A stretch of DNA of 64,000 nt, taken from Orientallactaga sibirica (taxonomy: Eukaryota > Chordata > Mammalia > Rodentia > Dipodidae). The stretch spans positions 17,761,501-17,825,500 of the forward strand of contig JAEOAD010000034.1 of assembly GCA_036365145.1 (NCBI GenBank), read 5' to 3'. Positions within the stretch are counted from its first letter, which is position 1, and each line of letters begins with the position of its first letter. Made by a program: the position numbers and the translations under genes. The notes beneath the pieces are model-generated. The model saw only the letters and a program-made list of their open reading frames with translations, was not told where the DNA came from and searched no databases. Of this stretch, positions 11,120 through 22,249 are shown in pieces.

Positions 11120-12563
11120 TTGATTCTTCTGTGTGGAGAATTCCCTGAAGTACTCTCTGTAGATTTGGCTTTGTGTTCATATAGTTGTAAATCTGAGTTT
11201 TTTCATGGAAAGTTTTTCTTTTACCATCTATTATGAGGGATAATTTTGCTGGGTAGAGTAGTTTGAGTTTGACGCCATAAGTTTTTAGACTTTAAAGCGT
11301 TCCATTCCAGGCTCTTCTGGCTTTCAGGGTTTCCAGTGAGAAGTCTGAAGTAATTCTGATGGGGTTACCTTCATGTGCAATATGTTGTTCCTCCCTAGCT
11401 TAGCTTCTTGTAATTTGATGGGACTTTCTTTTGAGAGAGTGGGATAGTTTTCTTCTATAATTTTGTTGAATAAATTCGCCATGCCTTTGGTCTGAATTTC
11501 TTCCCCTTCTGGTATTCCCATTGTAGCAGACAGCTTCAGGTTCGCTGAGATGAACTTCCAGACCAGGCACAGTTATGGAGGAAGGGATATTATTTATTGA
11601 AGCTTACAGATCCAGGGGAAGTTCCATAATGGCAAGTGAAGCGGCCTGCTCTCCACAGTGCCAAGCAGAGAGAGAGAAACCAACCAGCCACCACAGCACA
11701 CAGAGCAAAACTACAGCCAAAAGGTCACACAGCACACTTCAGGAACTCCTGCTAGGCACATTTGCATATCTTTACAATGGAATTTCAAACCCACCATTAA
11801 CACCTTAAGAACGGCCCCCAGTGACCTTGCCTCTAGCAAGGTGATTGCAGATGCAAACTATAACTAATAAAACACTGAATATATTGGGGGACATATATTC
11901 AAACTACCACACCCATGATTCGAATGTTTGGACATTAAAGCATATCCCACAGTTCCCTCATGTTCTGTTAACACAAATTTTGGAACTTATTGAAACTTTT
12001 GGATTCATGAACTGTGTCTTCTGTTTTTTATTTAAGTTCTGAGTTTCTATCCTCCACATTACTGACTATTCTTGAGAGCTTCTGTAGAGTTTTGGGCTTG
12101 TTCAATTTGGTTTGTATTTTCTACTGCTTTTTTTATGCAGTTTTCATCCCTCTGTCAAGTTCCCTTGTCACATCATTTTCTGATTTTCTTAAGGCTTCTT
12201 GGAATTCATCCTTGAATTTATTTATGTCTTCACTGAACTTAGCTAGCTGGTTATTGAGGTCCTCTCTTTTTTTGCTCTCCTTAAGATCATTTATCTGTCT
12301 TTGGAGCCTTTCCTGGTTCTTTTCTATTAGGTCTAAGCAAGCCAGTACAGCATTCATAAATTATTGGCCTTTTATTGATTTTCTTCTAGTTCTGCTGTTG
12401 TCTTAGCCAGAGTTGCATTGCTTGTATCATCATTTCGGGGTTCTGATCCTATTGCCTCTTCTATGTTTTGATTAGAGATATCCATTGTGGGACTGGGCAA
12501 TGTCGTTGGATTTACTGACATTTGATTTTTCTTATTATGCCTTTTGAGCTGTGGTCTGCCCAT
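11120..12563 (-). pseudogene. L1 ORF1 remnant (RNA-binding coiled-coil protein)
   Basis: L1 ORF1p is the trimeric nucleic-acid chaperone that packages L1 RNA. On the minus strand the start is at about 12563 (MGRPQLKRHNKKNQ). A Lys/Glu-rich heptad stretch at 12133-12357 (NQERLQRQINDLKESKKRED) fits the coiled coil. An RRM-region piece at 11400-11521 has MANLFNKIIEENYPTL. The C-terminal domain near 11230 reads LLYPAKL in the family, here as LKLLYPAKLSLIIDG. Stops, frameshifts and an internal deletion of several tens of residues between QEAKLGRNN and IRITSDFSLETLKARRAWN disable it. A solo LTR (11522-11911) is inserted within it. Confidence 0.88.
11522..11911 (-). mobile_element. solo LTR, MaLR-type (family 1), inside L1 ORF1
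   Basis: A 390-bp element starting TGTAGCAG and ending ACCACA on plus, flanked by the 5-bp duplication CCCAT (11517-11521 and 11912-11916). Terminal TG...CA and a 5-bp duplication indicate an ERVL/MaLR-class LTR. On the minus strand it opens TGTGGTAGTTTGAATATATG and carries a CAATAAATAATATCCCTTCC polyadenylation region. Three relatives lie at 44603, 46222 and 58808. Confidence 0.92.
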
Positions 12564-13308
12564 CACAGTGTAGGGAATTTTTTTAAACTTAGGAGGAAGC
12601 AGGAGGAAGCTGTACTTTACCCTTGATCTGGGTCCATGCATGAGGCCCACCACAAGTGGGACTGAAGGTGTTCACTAGTGGAGCTCTACTGGGGCAGGCA
12701 AGTCTAGGTTGGTTGGGCTTTCTTGTATGGAGTTCCATCTTGCAGAAAGCCTAGGTCAGGGTGGGGTGGGGCACATGGCAGCCTGTTGACCTGGGTCCAC
12801 ACAGGGGAGTTTGAGGTGGGGGCAGCAAGTGGGATGGCTTTCACCTGTGGAGCTCCACAGGAGCAGGAAAGCCTAGGTCAGCAGGGGGTGGGGCAAATGT
12901 TATCCAGTTGGCCTGGGTCTGCACACAGGATGGGGAGAGGGGTTGTGCTATGGTGGCAGCAAGTGGGATGGGGTTCATGTGTGGAGCTCTGTATGGGCAG
13001 GAAAGCCTAGACTGGTGCAGCCAGGGGAAAATGCTAGCCTGCTGGCCTGAGTCTACTAAGCCTGTGGTTCATTCATGAGGAACTTGTAGCTGGGACTGCA
13101 GCAGCTTCTTGAGGGGACTGGGGAGCAGGCGGACTACCTGAGAGCATGGAAATCAATGGATTCCCTACTTTTCTCCTCCACTCCCTCCCACTGGATGTTT
13201 ACTAGAATCTGCAGAGTGTTTAAAACTCCATGTAACCCTAAATTTCTTGCCTTTCCTTCCCCCTGAGGTGAGGTGTGGTTAGGCAGATGCCATCTTGACC
13301 AGAAGTCC
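12564..13308 (-). promoter_or_regulatory. L1 5'UTR with monomer-like repeats and YY1-like site
   Basis: GC-richer segment upstream of the ORF1 start on the minus strand. The unit GTGGAGCTCC...CAGGAAAGCCTAGGTCAG recurs at about 12678, 12725, 12849 and 12979 (spacing roughly 47, 124 and 130 bp), like the tandem 5'UTR monomers of rodent L1. At the extreme 5' end (about 13290-13300) the minus strand reads GTCAAGATGGCATC. This resembles the YY1-type AAGATGGC motif that L1 elements carry at their transcription start. Confidence 0.75.
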
Positions 13309-13690
13309 CAGCATTATTCTTCATAGACATAGAAAAAATGATCTCCAAATTCATATGGAATGGAAAGAGGCCTCATATATCCAAATATATACTTAGCAAA
13401 AGAAACACCCTGGAGGTATCACCATAGCTGATCTAAAGCTATATTTCAAAGCTATAGTACAAAAACAATATGGTACTGGCAGATGATAGATAGATAAAGA
13501 ACTAAAATGCCCCATTCATAATTGCCTCAAAATATCTATAAATAAACCTAACCAAAGAAATGAAAGACAACACAATGCCAATTTTAAAACACTGAAGAAA
13601 TAAAATGAAGACTATACTAGATAATTGAAAGAACTTCTTTGCTCATGGATTGTAAAATGAATTAATATTTTGAAAAACCCCATATTACCA
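13309..13690 (+). mobile_element. L1 ORF2 fragments (sense)
   Basis: 13309-13482 encodes a decayed ORF2 segment whose translation resembles IEKMISKFIWNGKRPHISK and continues to the AACAATATGGTACTGGC region. From about 13490 the text matches an earlier ORF2 position (CATAATTGCCTCAAAATATC), so two L1 pieces are joined out of order. The first piece abuts the 5' end of the antisense L1 directly. Confidence 0.7.
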
Positions 13691-13799
13691 AATAATATAT
13701 AATATCCATGCTACCCTGATTTCATCATTATACATTGTCTACTGGAAGTGAAATATCACAACTTGCACTGAGATTATTTATACATACTCTCTGTCAATT

Positions 13800-14955
13800 A
13801 AAAAAATTAAATTCACTTTTTTTCAATTTTCATTTTTTTTATTAAGTAGAAACTTTGTATGGATACACCATGTGTTGGTTCCTTCATTTCCTTCCTGCCT
13901 GCCTCCACTCCACTGAAGGCTCACCTTCAGGATTGCTAGTATTCACCATGGACTTGTGGATTATGAGTTGTGAAAGCAGCAGTCAGTCATTGTGGGGATG
14001 AGTGACAATGTCTCTTGATATTTCCTCCTACCCTGTAGCTCTTATATTCTTTCTGTCTCCTCTTTCAAAATTTCCTGAGCCCTGTTGTGTGTACTTTAAC
14101 TCTACTTTAATGTTGAACTCTCAGCAGCTTTTGGATTTCTGCTTTGGTGTGTTCAATATACTTAATGCCTGTTTCCATTACCCTGGTGCAGGTTGTCAGG
14201 CTTGCCATGGAAGCAGTACTCTTGCTCATCTTGTCAATTCCTCTGTGGTTTCACCTTGGCCCTGACTGCTATGTGAAGGGTGATTCATCTTCTACCAGGG
14301 AGTGAGCTATGTATTCTTGACTTTTTGATTTATTTTGGTTGCCCTCTGTTATCATTGCTTTCTTCAAAAGAAAATCAGACTCTCCATGGGAGAGTGAGAT
14401 AGGGATAACTTAAATGTGATAAACAGTGTAATTTAGAGAGATTATTATGGGAGTAGCCTCATCTTTGTACAACTAGTTGGAGCTTCTCGTTGGAGCACAT
14501 AATCTTGGTCTTCATAGGATTCAGACTTGGTTCCCAGTTCCATTTATTGGTTCCTTTCTACTGAGTGGATCTCATAGCCAATCAGAGACCCACTGGTTAT
14601 CTACGTAGGCTGTATGCCACTATTTCACAGGTGTGTACATCATGTCAGGCTGGTTGCATTCACATAGCAGTGTCCCATAGTTGCTCACAACATCGTTGTC
14701 CATTTCCCTCTAGCAGCTCATGTAGCCTTTTCAGCACAATACGGACTAACCATCTACAAACTGGCTTTCTTCCAGATTCAGACAGATCTCTTGATGTTCT
14801 GGAAGCAGCATGTGGTATCTTCAGCAATAGGGTCTTACCTTTTACCTCAGGTAGGTAATCAAGGCCTATAATAGAAGCCTGTCTTTTCTTGAGGACCTCA
14901 TAGGTACATCCAATCAACACCTCAATGTAGGTTGTAGGCAATCCTCACCCAAGAA
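13800..14955 (-). mobile_element. L1 3'UTR (antisense, older copy)
   Basis: A T-rich stretch near 13815-13850 is the antisense A-tail. The rest matches, in reverse, the L1 3'UTR at 47.4-48.5 kb: the GTAACATTCTTTC-like block at 14036-14060, the CTACTTTAATG block near 14101, and TAGGGTCTTACCTTTTACC at 14828. The last corresponds to GGTAAGACCCTA in sense copies. Confidence 0.75.
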
Positions 14956-15765
14956 AATGTTCAGCATCCTTGACCATAAGGGAAAGGATAGCAATCAGTT
15001 AAAAAAAAATGACAATGCATGTTGGTAAGGCTGTGGCAGAAGAGGAATCCTCATTCACTGGATTCACTTGTAGGAGTGCAAGCTTGTATGACTACTATGG
15101 AAATTTCTATGGATACTCCTGAAAAAGAAGACCAAAGAACTTCTAACTAATGCAGCTGCTCCACTACTCAGCATCTACCATAAAGGCTGCACTCTTCACT
15201 GAAGAGATATTTGCTCAACCATGTTTATGCCTGTTCAATTCACAATAGCTAAGAACTGGAACCAAACCAGATTTCCATCATTTGACAATTTGATAATGAA
15301 GATGTGTTACACATACACAATAGAATTCTGCTCAGCAGTAAGGAAAAATGATATGATTAAATTTGTAGGCAAATTAATGGACTTGTAACAGATCATACAA
15401 AGAAAACACACACACGCACAAAAGAAAAATGCCACATGTTCTCCTTCATCTGTGATTCCTAAACTGTAACATTTGGAATTACATGACATATATGACAGAG
15501 AACTCAAGGCACAGGAAAGATGGATGGAAGGGTTTTGGAGAAATGGAAGATGGGGGAAATATACACAAAACCATATTCAAAATGAATTATCACCATAGAA
15601 ACTTTTGTGCTGGACAGCAGAATAAAAGTTATAACCCACAATAGAATCATAATGGGATTTTCTGGTAAGAAGGGCCCTGGAGAGGTTGGGAAGAAGCTTA
15701 ACCCTAAAACATTTGACTCTGACTTGTCACTCCCAGTACCATAAATTGGTTACAAAAAATAATAA
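14956..15765 (+). mobile_element. L1 3' end, ORF2 C-terminus and proximal 3'UTR (sense)
   Basis: Sense text ATGCATGTTGGTAAGGCTGT, TTGCTCAACCATGTTTATGC, AATAGCTAAGAACTGGAACC, GAATTCTGCTCAGCAGTAAG, then GGGCCCTGGAGAGGTTGGGA. It is homologous to 46.65-47.3 kb and 50.8-51.5 kb. It meets the antisense 3'UTR tail-to-head at about 14955. Confidence 0.8.
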
Positions 15766-15774
15766 ACAGGAAAA

Positions 15775-17500
15775 GAGATCATAGATGAAATGTTCCTAGC
15801 ACACATCTACAGAACATCCTATCCAAACACTCCAGAATATACATTCTTCTCAGCTGCCCATGGAACTTTCTCTAAAATAGATAATATTATATAAAAAGGT
15901 ATGTAATAAGCAATGCATAAAAATTTAAATGATTTCTTGTATACTATGTAACCACAATGGAATAAACTTAGAGGTTAACAGGCAGAGAAAATACAGAAGA
16001 TACAAAAGCTAATGGAGAATGAATAATGCACTACTGAATTGTCAATATGTGCCATTAAAGAAATTAAGAAGGAAAAGTTAAAACTTCCTATAATTGAATG
16101 AATATACAACATAACAAAATTTGTTGGATACAATTAAAGCATAACTAAGATAAAAGGTCATAGCTATAGGTACTTACATCAAAACATAAAATACATCTTT
16201 AATAAATAAGTTAATAATGCACCTTAGGGACATATAAAAACAATAAGACCAGCCATAAGTTAGTAAATAGAAAGAAAGATTAAGTTTTTAGAAGAAATTA
16301 ATGAAATGGAAACAAAAATTGCAATGCAACAGAGTTGGTTTAGCCAAACTAACCAAAAGTAATACTCCAAATTAATAAAATTAGAGACAAGGGGATAAAT
16401 TATAACAGATTAGAATGAAATTCAGAAAATCATTAAGTTATTTCTTAAAAACTAATACTCCACCAAATTGGGAAACCTAAAAGAAGTTAATTAATTTCTA
16501 GAGTCATATAACTTGCCAAAATTCAATCAAAATGAGGGGAACAACTTAACAGATGCATAACATGCAACAAAGTTGAAACAAAATTGTAAAATTTGCAACT
16601 AAATATGTTCAGGTCCAGATGGATTCATTGCTGAATTGTACCAGATCTTAAAGAGGAAGTAACACCAATGCTTCTGAAATTATTCAATAAAATAGTAAGG
16701 AAAGAAGCACTGCTAACCTTCTATGAAGCCAGCATTACCCTCATACTAAAGCCAGATAAAGATATAACAAAGAGGAAAATTTGGGCCAATATCTCTAATG
16801 AGCATAAATGAAAAAGAAATGCTCAATAAATATTTCCAAGCAGAATTTAGGAGCATGTCAAAAATATCATTCACTATGATCAAATTAGCTTCATTATGGA
16901 GATGGTGGGATGGCCCAAAGTTCACAAATTAATAAATGCAAAATATTACATAAATGGGCTCAAGGACAGAAATCATATAATTATCTCAATACATACAGAA
17001 AATATTTATGACAAATCTTATATCTTCTTTATCATAAAAGCCTGGAAATTAGAAAGAACATAACCCAACCTCATAAAACTACATACCGAAAGCCTAAAGC
17101 CAACGTTCTACTGAAGATTGGGAGGGGTGGTACATTGATAACTTTTCAACTAAAATCATGGACAGAAGTTTCCACTTTCTCCACTCATTTTCCATAGACT
17201 ACTTGGAGTTTTCATTAGAAAAGTAAGACAAGAGAGGGAAATACAAATGATACACATAGAAAAATTGAAATCAAAGTCTTATTTGCAGATGATTGCATCT
17301 ATACATAAGAGACCTGCAAGTCTCCACTGTAAAACTGTGAAACACTTTCAGCAAAGTGGCATTATACAAAATTAGCATACAGTTTATTTCAAGTTATACT
17401 ACAGAGCCACAGTAACAAAAATAGCATAGTAGCAAAGCACTAGGGAAAAAAAAGAAGCATAAGTCAATGGAGGAATGGAATAGAGAATCCAGTATTAACC
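15775..17500 (+). pseudogene. old L1 ORF2 remnant (sense)
   Basis: A heavily mutated ORF2 running from the endonuclease (CACATCTACAGAACATCC, ACATTCTTCTCAGCTGCCCA) through the reverse transcriptase (CAGGTCCAGATGGATTCATT, CTCATACTAAAGCCAGATAA). It continues past the active-site region (GCAGATGATTGCATCTATAC) to GCCACAGTAACAAAAATAGC. Many stops; no open frame of note survives. Confidence 0.78.
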
Positions 17501-17520
17501 CACATAATTATAGCCACCTG

Positions 17521-17525
17521 ACACA

Positions 17526-17560
<35 letters not shown>
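17521..17560. repeat. (CA)n microsatellite
   Basis: About 19 CA units, nearly pure. Confidence 0.95.
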
Positions 17561-17564
<4 letters not shown>

Positions 17565-19037
17565 CATGTACAGTATGTTAAGAGTTAGATAACTCCTCAC
17601 TGTAAAACTGGAACTGCCCAGAGCAGCACTTATAAATCACCTTAACATTTAAAAAAGAAAAGAATCATTACTATGGAATTGTTTTGGGGGAGGCAGTCAT
17701 ATTGCCTTGATATTTGTGTTTTTATATTACTGTATTGAGACTTCTGTATCTGGGATTATTTCATTGATTTAATTATTTTAGCTCAGTAGAAATATTCACA
17801 ATATTTGAGTGTTATAAAGTTGATTAGTGTAGGTCAGAAGTTAAATCCTCAATCCATGTGCCCAGGGTACCTGGTACAACACCTATATTTACTTGTAGAA
17901 TAAAATATTAACTGCAGAAGCTTCCATAACTGCTGAATATCCCACTGTACAAATGTCAAAATAGCCAGTCAACGATGTGGTCAATTGAACTTCAGTTACT
18001 ATTGAAGAATCAACAAACAAGGCACCATAGTATGGACTAGGATATGATTTACTGAAATTAAGAGAAGGGGGTAAGAATGTGGGCTAAGTAAGAGTAAGTA
18101 TTAATATTAAATCAATAGGAAAAACAAGGGGGAACACTATAAGGGAGGAGAAAGTTGGGAAACTGGGAGTCCACAAAAATAGAGATTATTAACATTTTTG
18201 AAGGTTATTAGTTAAGAAGTAAAAAGAGGAGAGTATGTGGAAGAGTTGAAACGAGGTAGAAGTGGGAGGAACTTTTAATGTGTTGTATATAGGAAAAAAA
18301 TCATAACTAGAATTTAATAGTACAGTGAATAGAGAAGAACTCAAAATAATCATACAGTGTAATTTTATCAATATACAAACTAAAGCAGCACCATTTACAA
18401 AATGTTTCTATGAGTGAATATTAACAACATGAAAAAGTAAAATAAAGCTGCTAATAATAACAAAAACAAAGCATGATAAAAATACATACATTTTTTTAAA
18501 TCACATTAATCAATAATCCTTTGGTGGGATGGACTTAGAATTCTGTCCCTTCTTTGATGTTTCATGTGGCAAACTGCACTGGTGAGGAAGTGTAATTTTC
18601 AATTCCAGTTCAGACCTTTTGAGATTTGGGGTATGTACTGCTTGCCACAGTGAAGTTTAGACTATTACTGTTGGATTATGTTTCTGGTGCAGCTGCACTT
18701 AGGTGAATGTAGGCATCCGATGGCTATTGAGTCTGTCTCTGCTTGGCCATACTGTGCTGAGGGCATCAAAGAACACTTTGCAGCTCATCCCAGTGATATC
18801 AGGAACATCTTTGGTAGAAAGAGCCTATCTCAGCCTTCCACTGTCACATTTCAGCCCCTTGCTCCTGCCCCTGGAGGTGTACAGGGTCCTTGGTCCCTTT
18901 AGTATTGGACTTTGCCACAGCTCTTCCCTCCGCTGTCCCACTTTTCATGTGTATGTGGGAGGGGAGGACTAAGCTAACTACTGACAGCGGCTATTGACCT
19001 CACCAGATCTTGTGCTCTAAGTGTTCAGCTCCCAGGC
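17565..19037. other. unassigned sequence
   Basis: About 1.5 kb. 18.53-19.03 kb is GC-richer than its surroundings and has overlapping open frames (18678-18902, 18703-18972) without recognisable domains. It could be a UTR of an old element, but I could not match it to other copies in the window. Confidence 0.45.
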
Positions 19038-20111
19038 AGAACAGACAATAATTATTTTTGTTTTTTAAATATATATATAAAAATTATAATTTTACATTCA
19101 TAATGGTGACTCCATTATCCTCCTCCCTGTCCTCCCTCTTCCAAAGGGACCCACATTGATGGGGAATGTGGGTCATGCATTGTGGGGGTAGTCAAGAGTT
19201 ATAGGGGATAGGCCAAGTCTCTGTGCTTAATGCCCCAACTTGTGGCTGTAACATTCTTTCCGCCCCCTCTACCGCCAATTTCCCTGAGCCACATTGGGGT
19301 CATTGTAGTTCTACTTTGGTGATGAGGTTTTGGGAGCCTCTGTGTCTCTGGATATCTGGCTTAGTAGGAGTTGGATGTTCTCTGTGTTTATCTCCTTCAG
19401 CCTTTTTCTGGTGTTGTGATCACCAAGAAAGCTGGACTCTTGCCCTTCCTGCCCTGGTGAGGTGTGACTGGTCGATTTTCCCCTCGGGTTCGTTGTCCAT
19501 CTGAGAAAGATAAGCAAATTCTCCAATGGAGAGAGAAGTTAGTACTAGATATAGGGGATGACCATAGATATTTTAGAGGGATCAGCATGGGGTTAATGTT
19601 CACAATGAGCTGTTGATCTGAGATACCTACAATGTCTACCCCCCCCCAAAAAAAAGACAAGATTTCTGTCAGAGTTCTTGATGACCCACCAAAGGTTAAT
19701 GGTAAGACCCTACTGTCGAAGACAGCACATGTGTGTGAGACAAAACATAGAGAGACGTGGCCAGAATCTGGAAGAGTGTCAGTCCCCAGACAGTTAGCTA
19801 GTCTAGTGCTTGAGGGTGCTACACAAGCAACTGGAGGAAAATGCCAACATCTGTCCAAACAACTTGCAGTCTAAGCTACCCAGCAGGAAACAACCTGATG
19901 TAATGCTCAAATAAGTGCAGTAGTGGCACACAGCCAAGGTGGGTAACCAAGTGCTCTTCATTTGGCTAATAGATCCACTCAGTGGAATGGAGCTCATTGT
20001 TGGAACTGGGAAATAAGTCAAAACCATGTACAAAAATGAGCACAGTCTCCAAGATCGAAATACCACCAAATGTGGGTGAGAAGAGGGCCTATGCATATAA
20101 GAACAGACAAT
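19038..20111 (-). mobile_element. 5'-inverted (twin-primed) L1 3'UTR insertion with 12-bp target duplication
   Basis: AGAACAGACAAT occurs at 19038-19049 and again at 20100-20111. Between them, 19050-19582 is the distal L1 3'UTR antisense, with its A/T-rich tail next to the left duplication. 19583-20099 is the proximal 3'UTR in sense orientation. In the uninverted copy at 34.98-36.0 kb these two parts are contiguous: the proximal part ends ...CTATGCATATAA and the distal part starts TTCCCTCTAAAATATC. This is the structure expected from twin priming. An open frame at 19397-19858 is fortuitous. Confidence 0.92.
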
Positions 20112-21395
20112 TATGCATCCAGCTCTTGGTCATACCAAAGGAGGGATAGGAGGAAACTAGATTCTGTTAGGAAGTTTCAGACAGCAAATGAGGCCCAGAG
20201 AGTACAAATACCATGTTTTCCTGATATAAGTGGAATTCTTGGCAGGAATGGAACCCATGTTTGATCTAGACTCATCTACAACAGCTACAGCACTCCCTTC
20301 TGCTCACAGACTAGCATACTATCTAGGTGGGCTGTCCTCCAGGTTCTGCCTTTCAAATCTACAAAATAATTGGGTCTTCCCCTGGCATACTTAACTCTAA
20401 GGAAAGAATCCATTTTCAATGGACTATAAAGGCTTATCTGCGATGTTTCTTCCTCCCCTCCATTCCCTTGCTCGTTCTGTGATCTCTGCTTGAATACAAG
20501 GGTGTATGGTATCCACTCCACCCAGGTGAGCTGGGTGGGAAGAGCACAATACTGCTTCTTGGTCTGGCTGGTTTTCTGCTTACCTGTGCTTTTCTCTTTA
20601 ATTACATCTATGACTCTCCTCTGGTCTCTAAATCTGCATATGCATATTTCGCTTATACTGTTGAACTATCACATGGATACTTTATCTATCGGTCTGTTCC
20701 CATACAATTTCTCTAAACTCTGAGTAACCATGGGCATAATTCTCTACTGCTCATTTCTCATCTGAATTTCTTGGTCTTTGATTATTTTCCCTCTGCTGTT
20801 CTTCCTTGGGCACCATTATTTGACCTTTTGACTTCCATGGGGAAGCACAAAGCTGATGTTATGCGGGTTTTTTTCTAAGTCTCCCTACACAAGTTCCTAG
20901 GTTCTATCTTCCATGTGCTTGCAGCTCCACTCCAGTCTTTCCCCAAAAGTTTCTTGGATATGTTGTGTTTTCCACATGAGTACAGTTCCTACTTTCCACA
21001 TGCTTAAGACATTGCTCTAGCCTTCTTCCCAGATGCCACTTTTCATTAAATAACCCCCCCAATTGGTGATTCCTCCCTACACAAACTGAATAATTCATTA
21101 TTTATCTTTCTTGAGGCTATTTTCATCCATTCTTTGTTAAAATAGGACTGGACCCAAAATTTGGATTCATAAACTTCAGGTAACCCTCTTATATCTAAAA
21201 AATCCTGCATTCATGCAGCTTTTACTGCAGTATTAGTATGTGTGAAGTTTCTACTGAAGTGGACAGAGCCAAGGGTTGCATCTTTGTGTCTGTAGCACCA
21301 CCAACTTGCTTGTCTATAGAGATCTCACGTGAATTGATACATTCATTAATAGATATTATCTCTTTCAGGAATCATTTATGAATAATCCATAGTGA
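20112..21395. other. unassigned sequence
   Basis: 1.3 kb of moderately GC-balanced DNA without a repeat identity I can name. Open frames reach only about 78 codons. Confidence 0.45.
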
Positions 21396-21965
21396 TGGTG
21401 GTGGTTTCAATGTGAATGTATGTCCCCCATATCCTCCGGTATTTTAATTTTTTTAAATTTATTTGAGAAAGAAAGAGAGAGAAAGAAAGAATGGGCATGC
21501 CAGTGGCCTCTCAGCTGCTGTGAACGAATTCCAGACACGTGCGCCACTTGTGGGCAAGTGTGACATTGTGCCCTTGTGTCACTTTTTGCATCTGGCTAAA
21601 CGTGGGACCTGGAGATTGGAACCAAGGTTCTTAGGCTTGTCAGGCAGGTGCCTTAACTGCTAAGCCATCTCTCCAGCCCGCCTCCAGTATTTTAAATTAA
21701 GGTTAAGCTTACTGCTTGAGTCTCCAGCCGCTGGTTGGAGCAGGTGTTACTGGGGGCAGATCTGAATTCCAACCCAAAAATGTGAAGAGAGCAATTTGAG
21801 TTCTTATGGGTCATGTTTGCTTATAGTGCTGGCTGTTGGATGGCTTTCTCTCTGCTTGGATCTGTGAAAGGGAGTCAGCTTCTTACCCCATTGATGAGCT
21901 TTCCCTGGATGTGCAAGCTGAAACAAACCCATTCTTCCCATAAACTGTTCCATCACTCAGGTAAT
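21396..21965 (+). mobile_element. MaLR-type LTR (ORR1/MT-like), split by a SINE
   Basis: Begins with a GGTGGTGGTTTCAATGTG motif (MaLR LTRs open TGTGGTGGTTTGAAT). It resumes after the SINE with GGTTAAGCTTACTGCTTGAG, GCAGATCTGAATTCC, CAGCTTCTTACCCCATTGAT and GCTGAAACAAACCCATTC. The two halves are 21396-21447 and 21681-21965. Confidence 0.75.
21448..21680 (-). mobile_element. tRNA-derived SINE, subfamily B, nested in the MaLR LTR
   Basis: Flanked by 15-bp duplications differing at one base: CCTCCGGTATTTTAA (21433-21447) and CCTCCAGTATTTTAA (21681-21695). Has the subfamily B internal block (TTGTGGGCAAGTGTGACATT). Younger than the LTR it interrupts. Confidence 0.95.
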
Positions 21966-22075
21966 AGCATGGAAGGAGGAGCAGAAAGAATATAAGTGCT
22001 AGAGGATGGGGAGATATGCTGTGGAGTACTATGCTTGGAACACAATATAGCTGATACACTCATAAACTCCAAGCC
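21966..22075 (+). mobile_element. possible L1 3'UTR scrap
   Basis: GGAGGAGCAGAAAGAATATA, AGTGCTAGAGGATGGGGAGA and GATACACTCATAAACTCC follow the order of murid-type L1 3'UTR sequence. Short and diverged. Confidence 0.5.
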
Positions 22076-22249
22076 ATCCAGACAATTTAGACTTTTGCCA
22101 TTGCTCATTTGCTCACCACAACTAGATGGTAAGTCCCTATTTCTATTAAAGTCATATTCTATGGTTGCCAGAAATAGAGAATTCAAGCTAGAACTGAGCT
22201 GGGAGCTTCCTCACTGTTGGCTACCATCACAGGGCTAAGTTGTGCTCTT

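Noticed and set aside
11575..11808. Near-identical 77-80 codon frames at 11.58, 44.66 and 46.28 kb as a small gene family
   Set aside because: They are homologous positions in the family-1 LTR, read antisense to the element.
12014..12406. 130-codon hydrophobic frame resembling a membrane protein
   Set aside because: Antisense shadow of the L1 ORF1 coiled-coil region; Leu/Phe/Ser richness comes from reading Lys/Glu codons backwards.
19397..19858. 153-codon antisense frame
   Set aside because: Spans the inversion junction of an L1 3'UTR insertion; similar frames arise in the homologous 3'UTR at 34990-35352.
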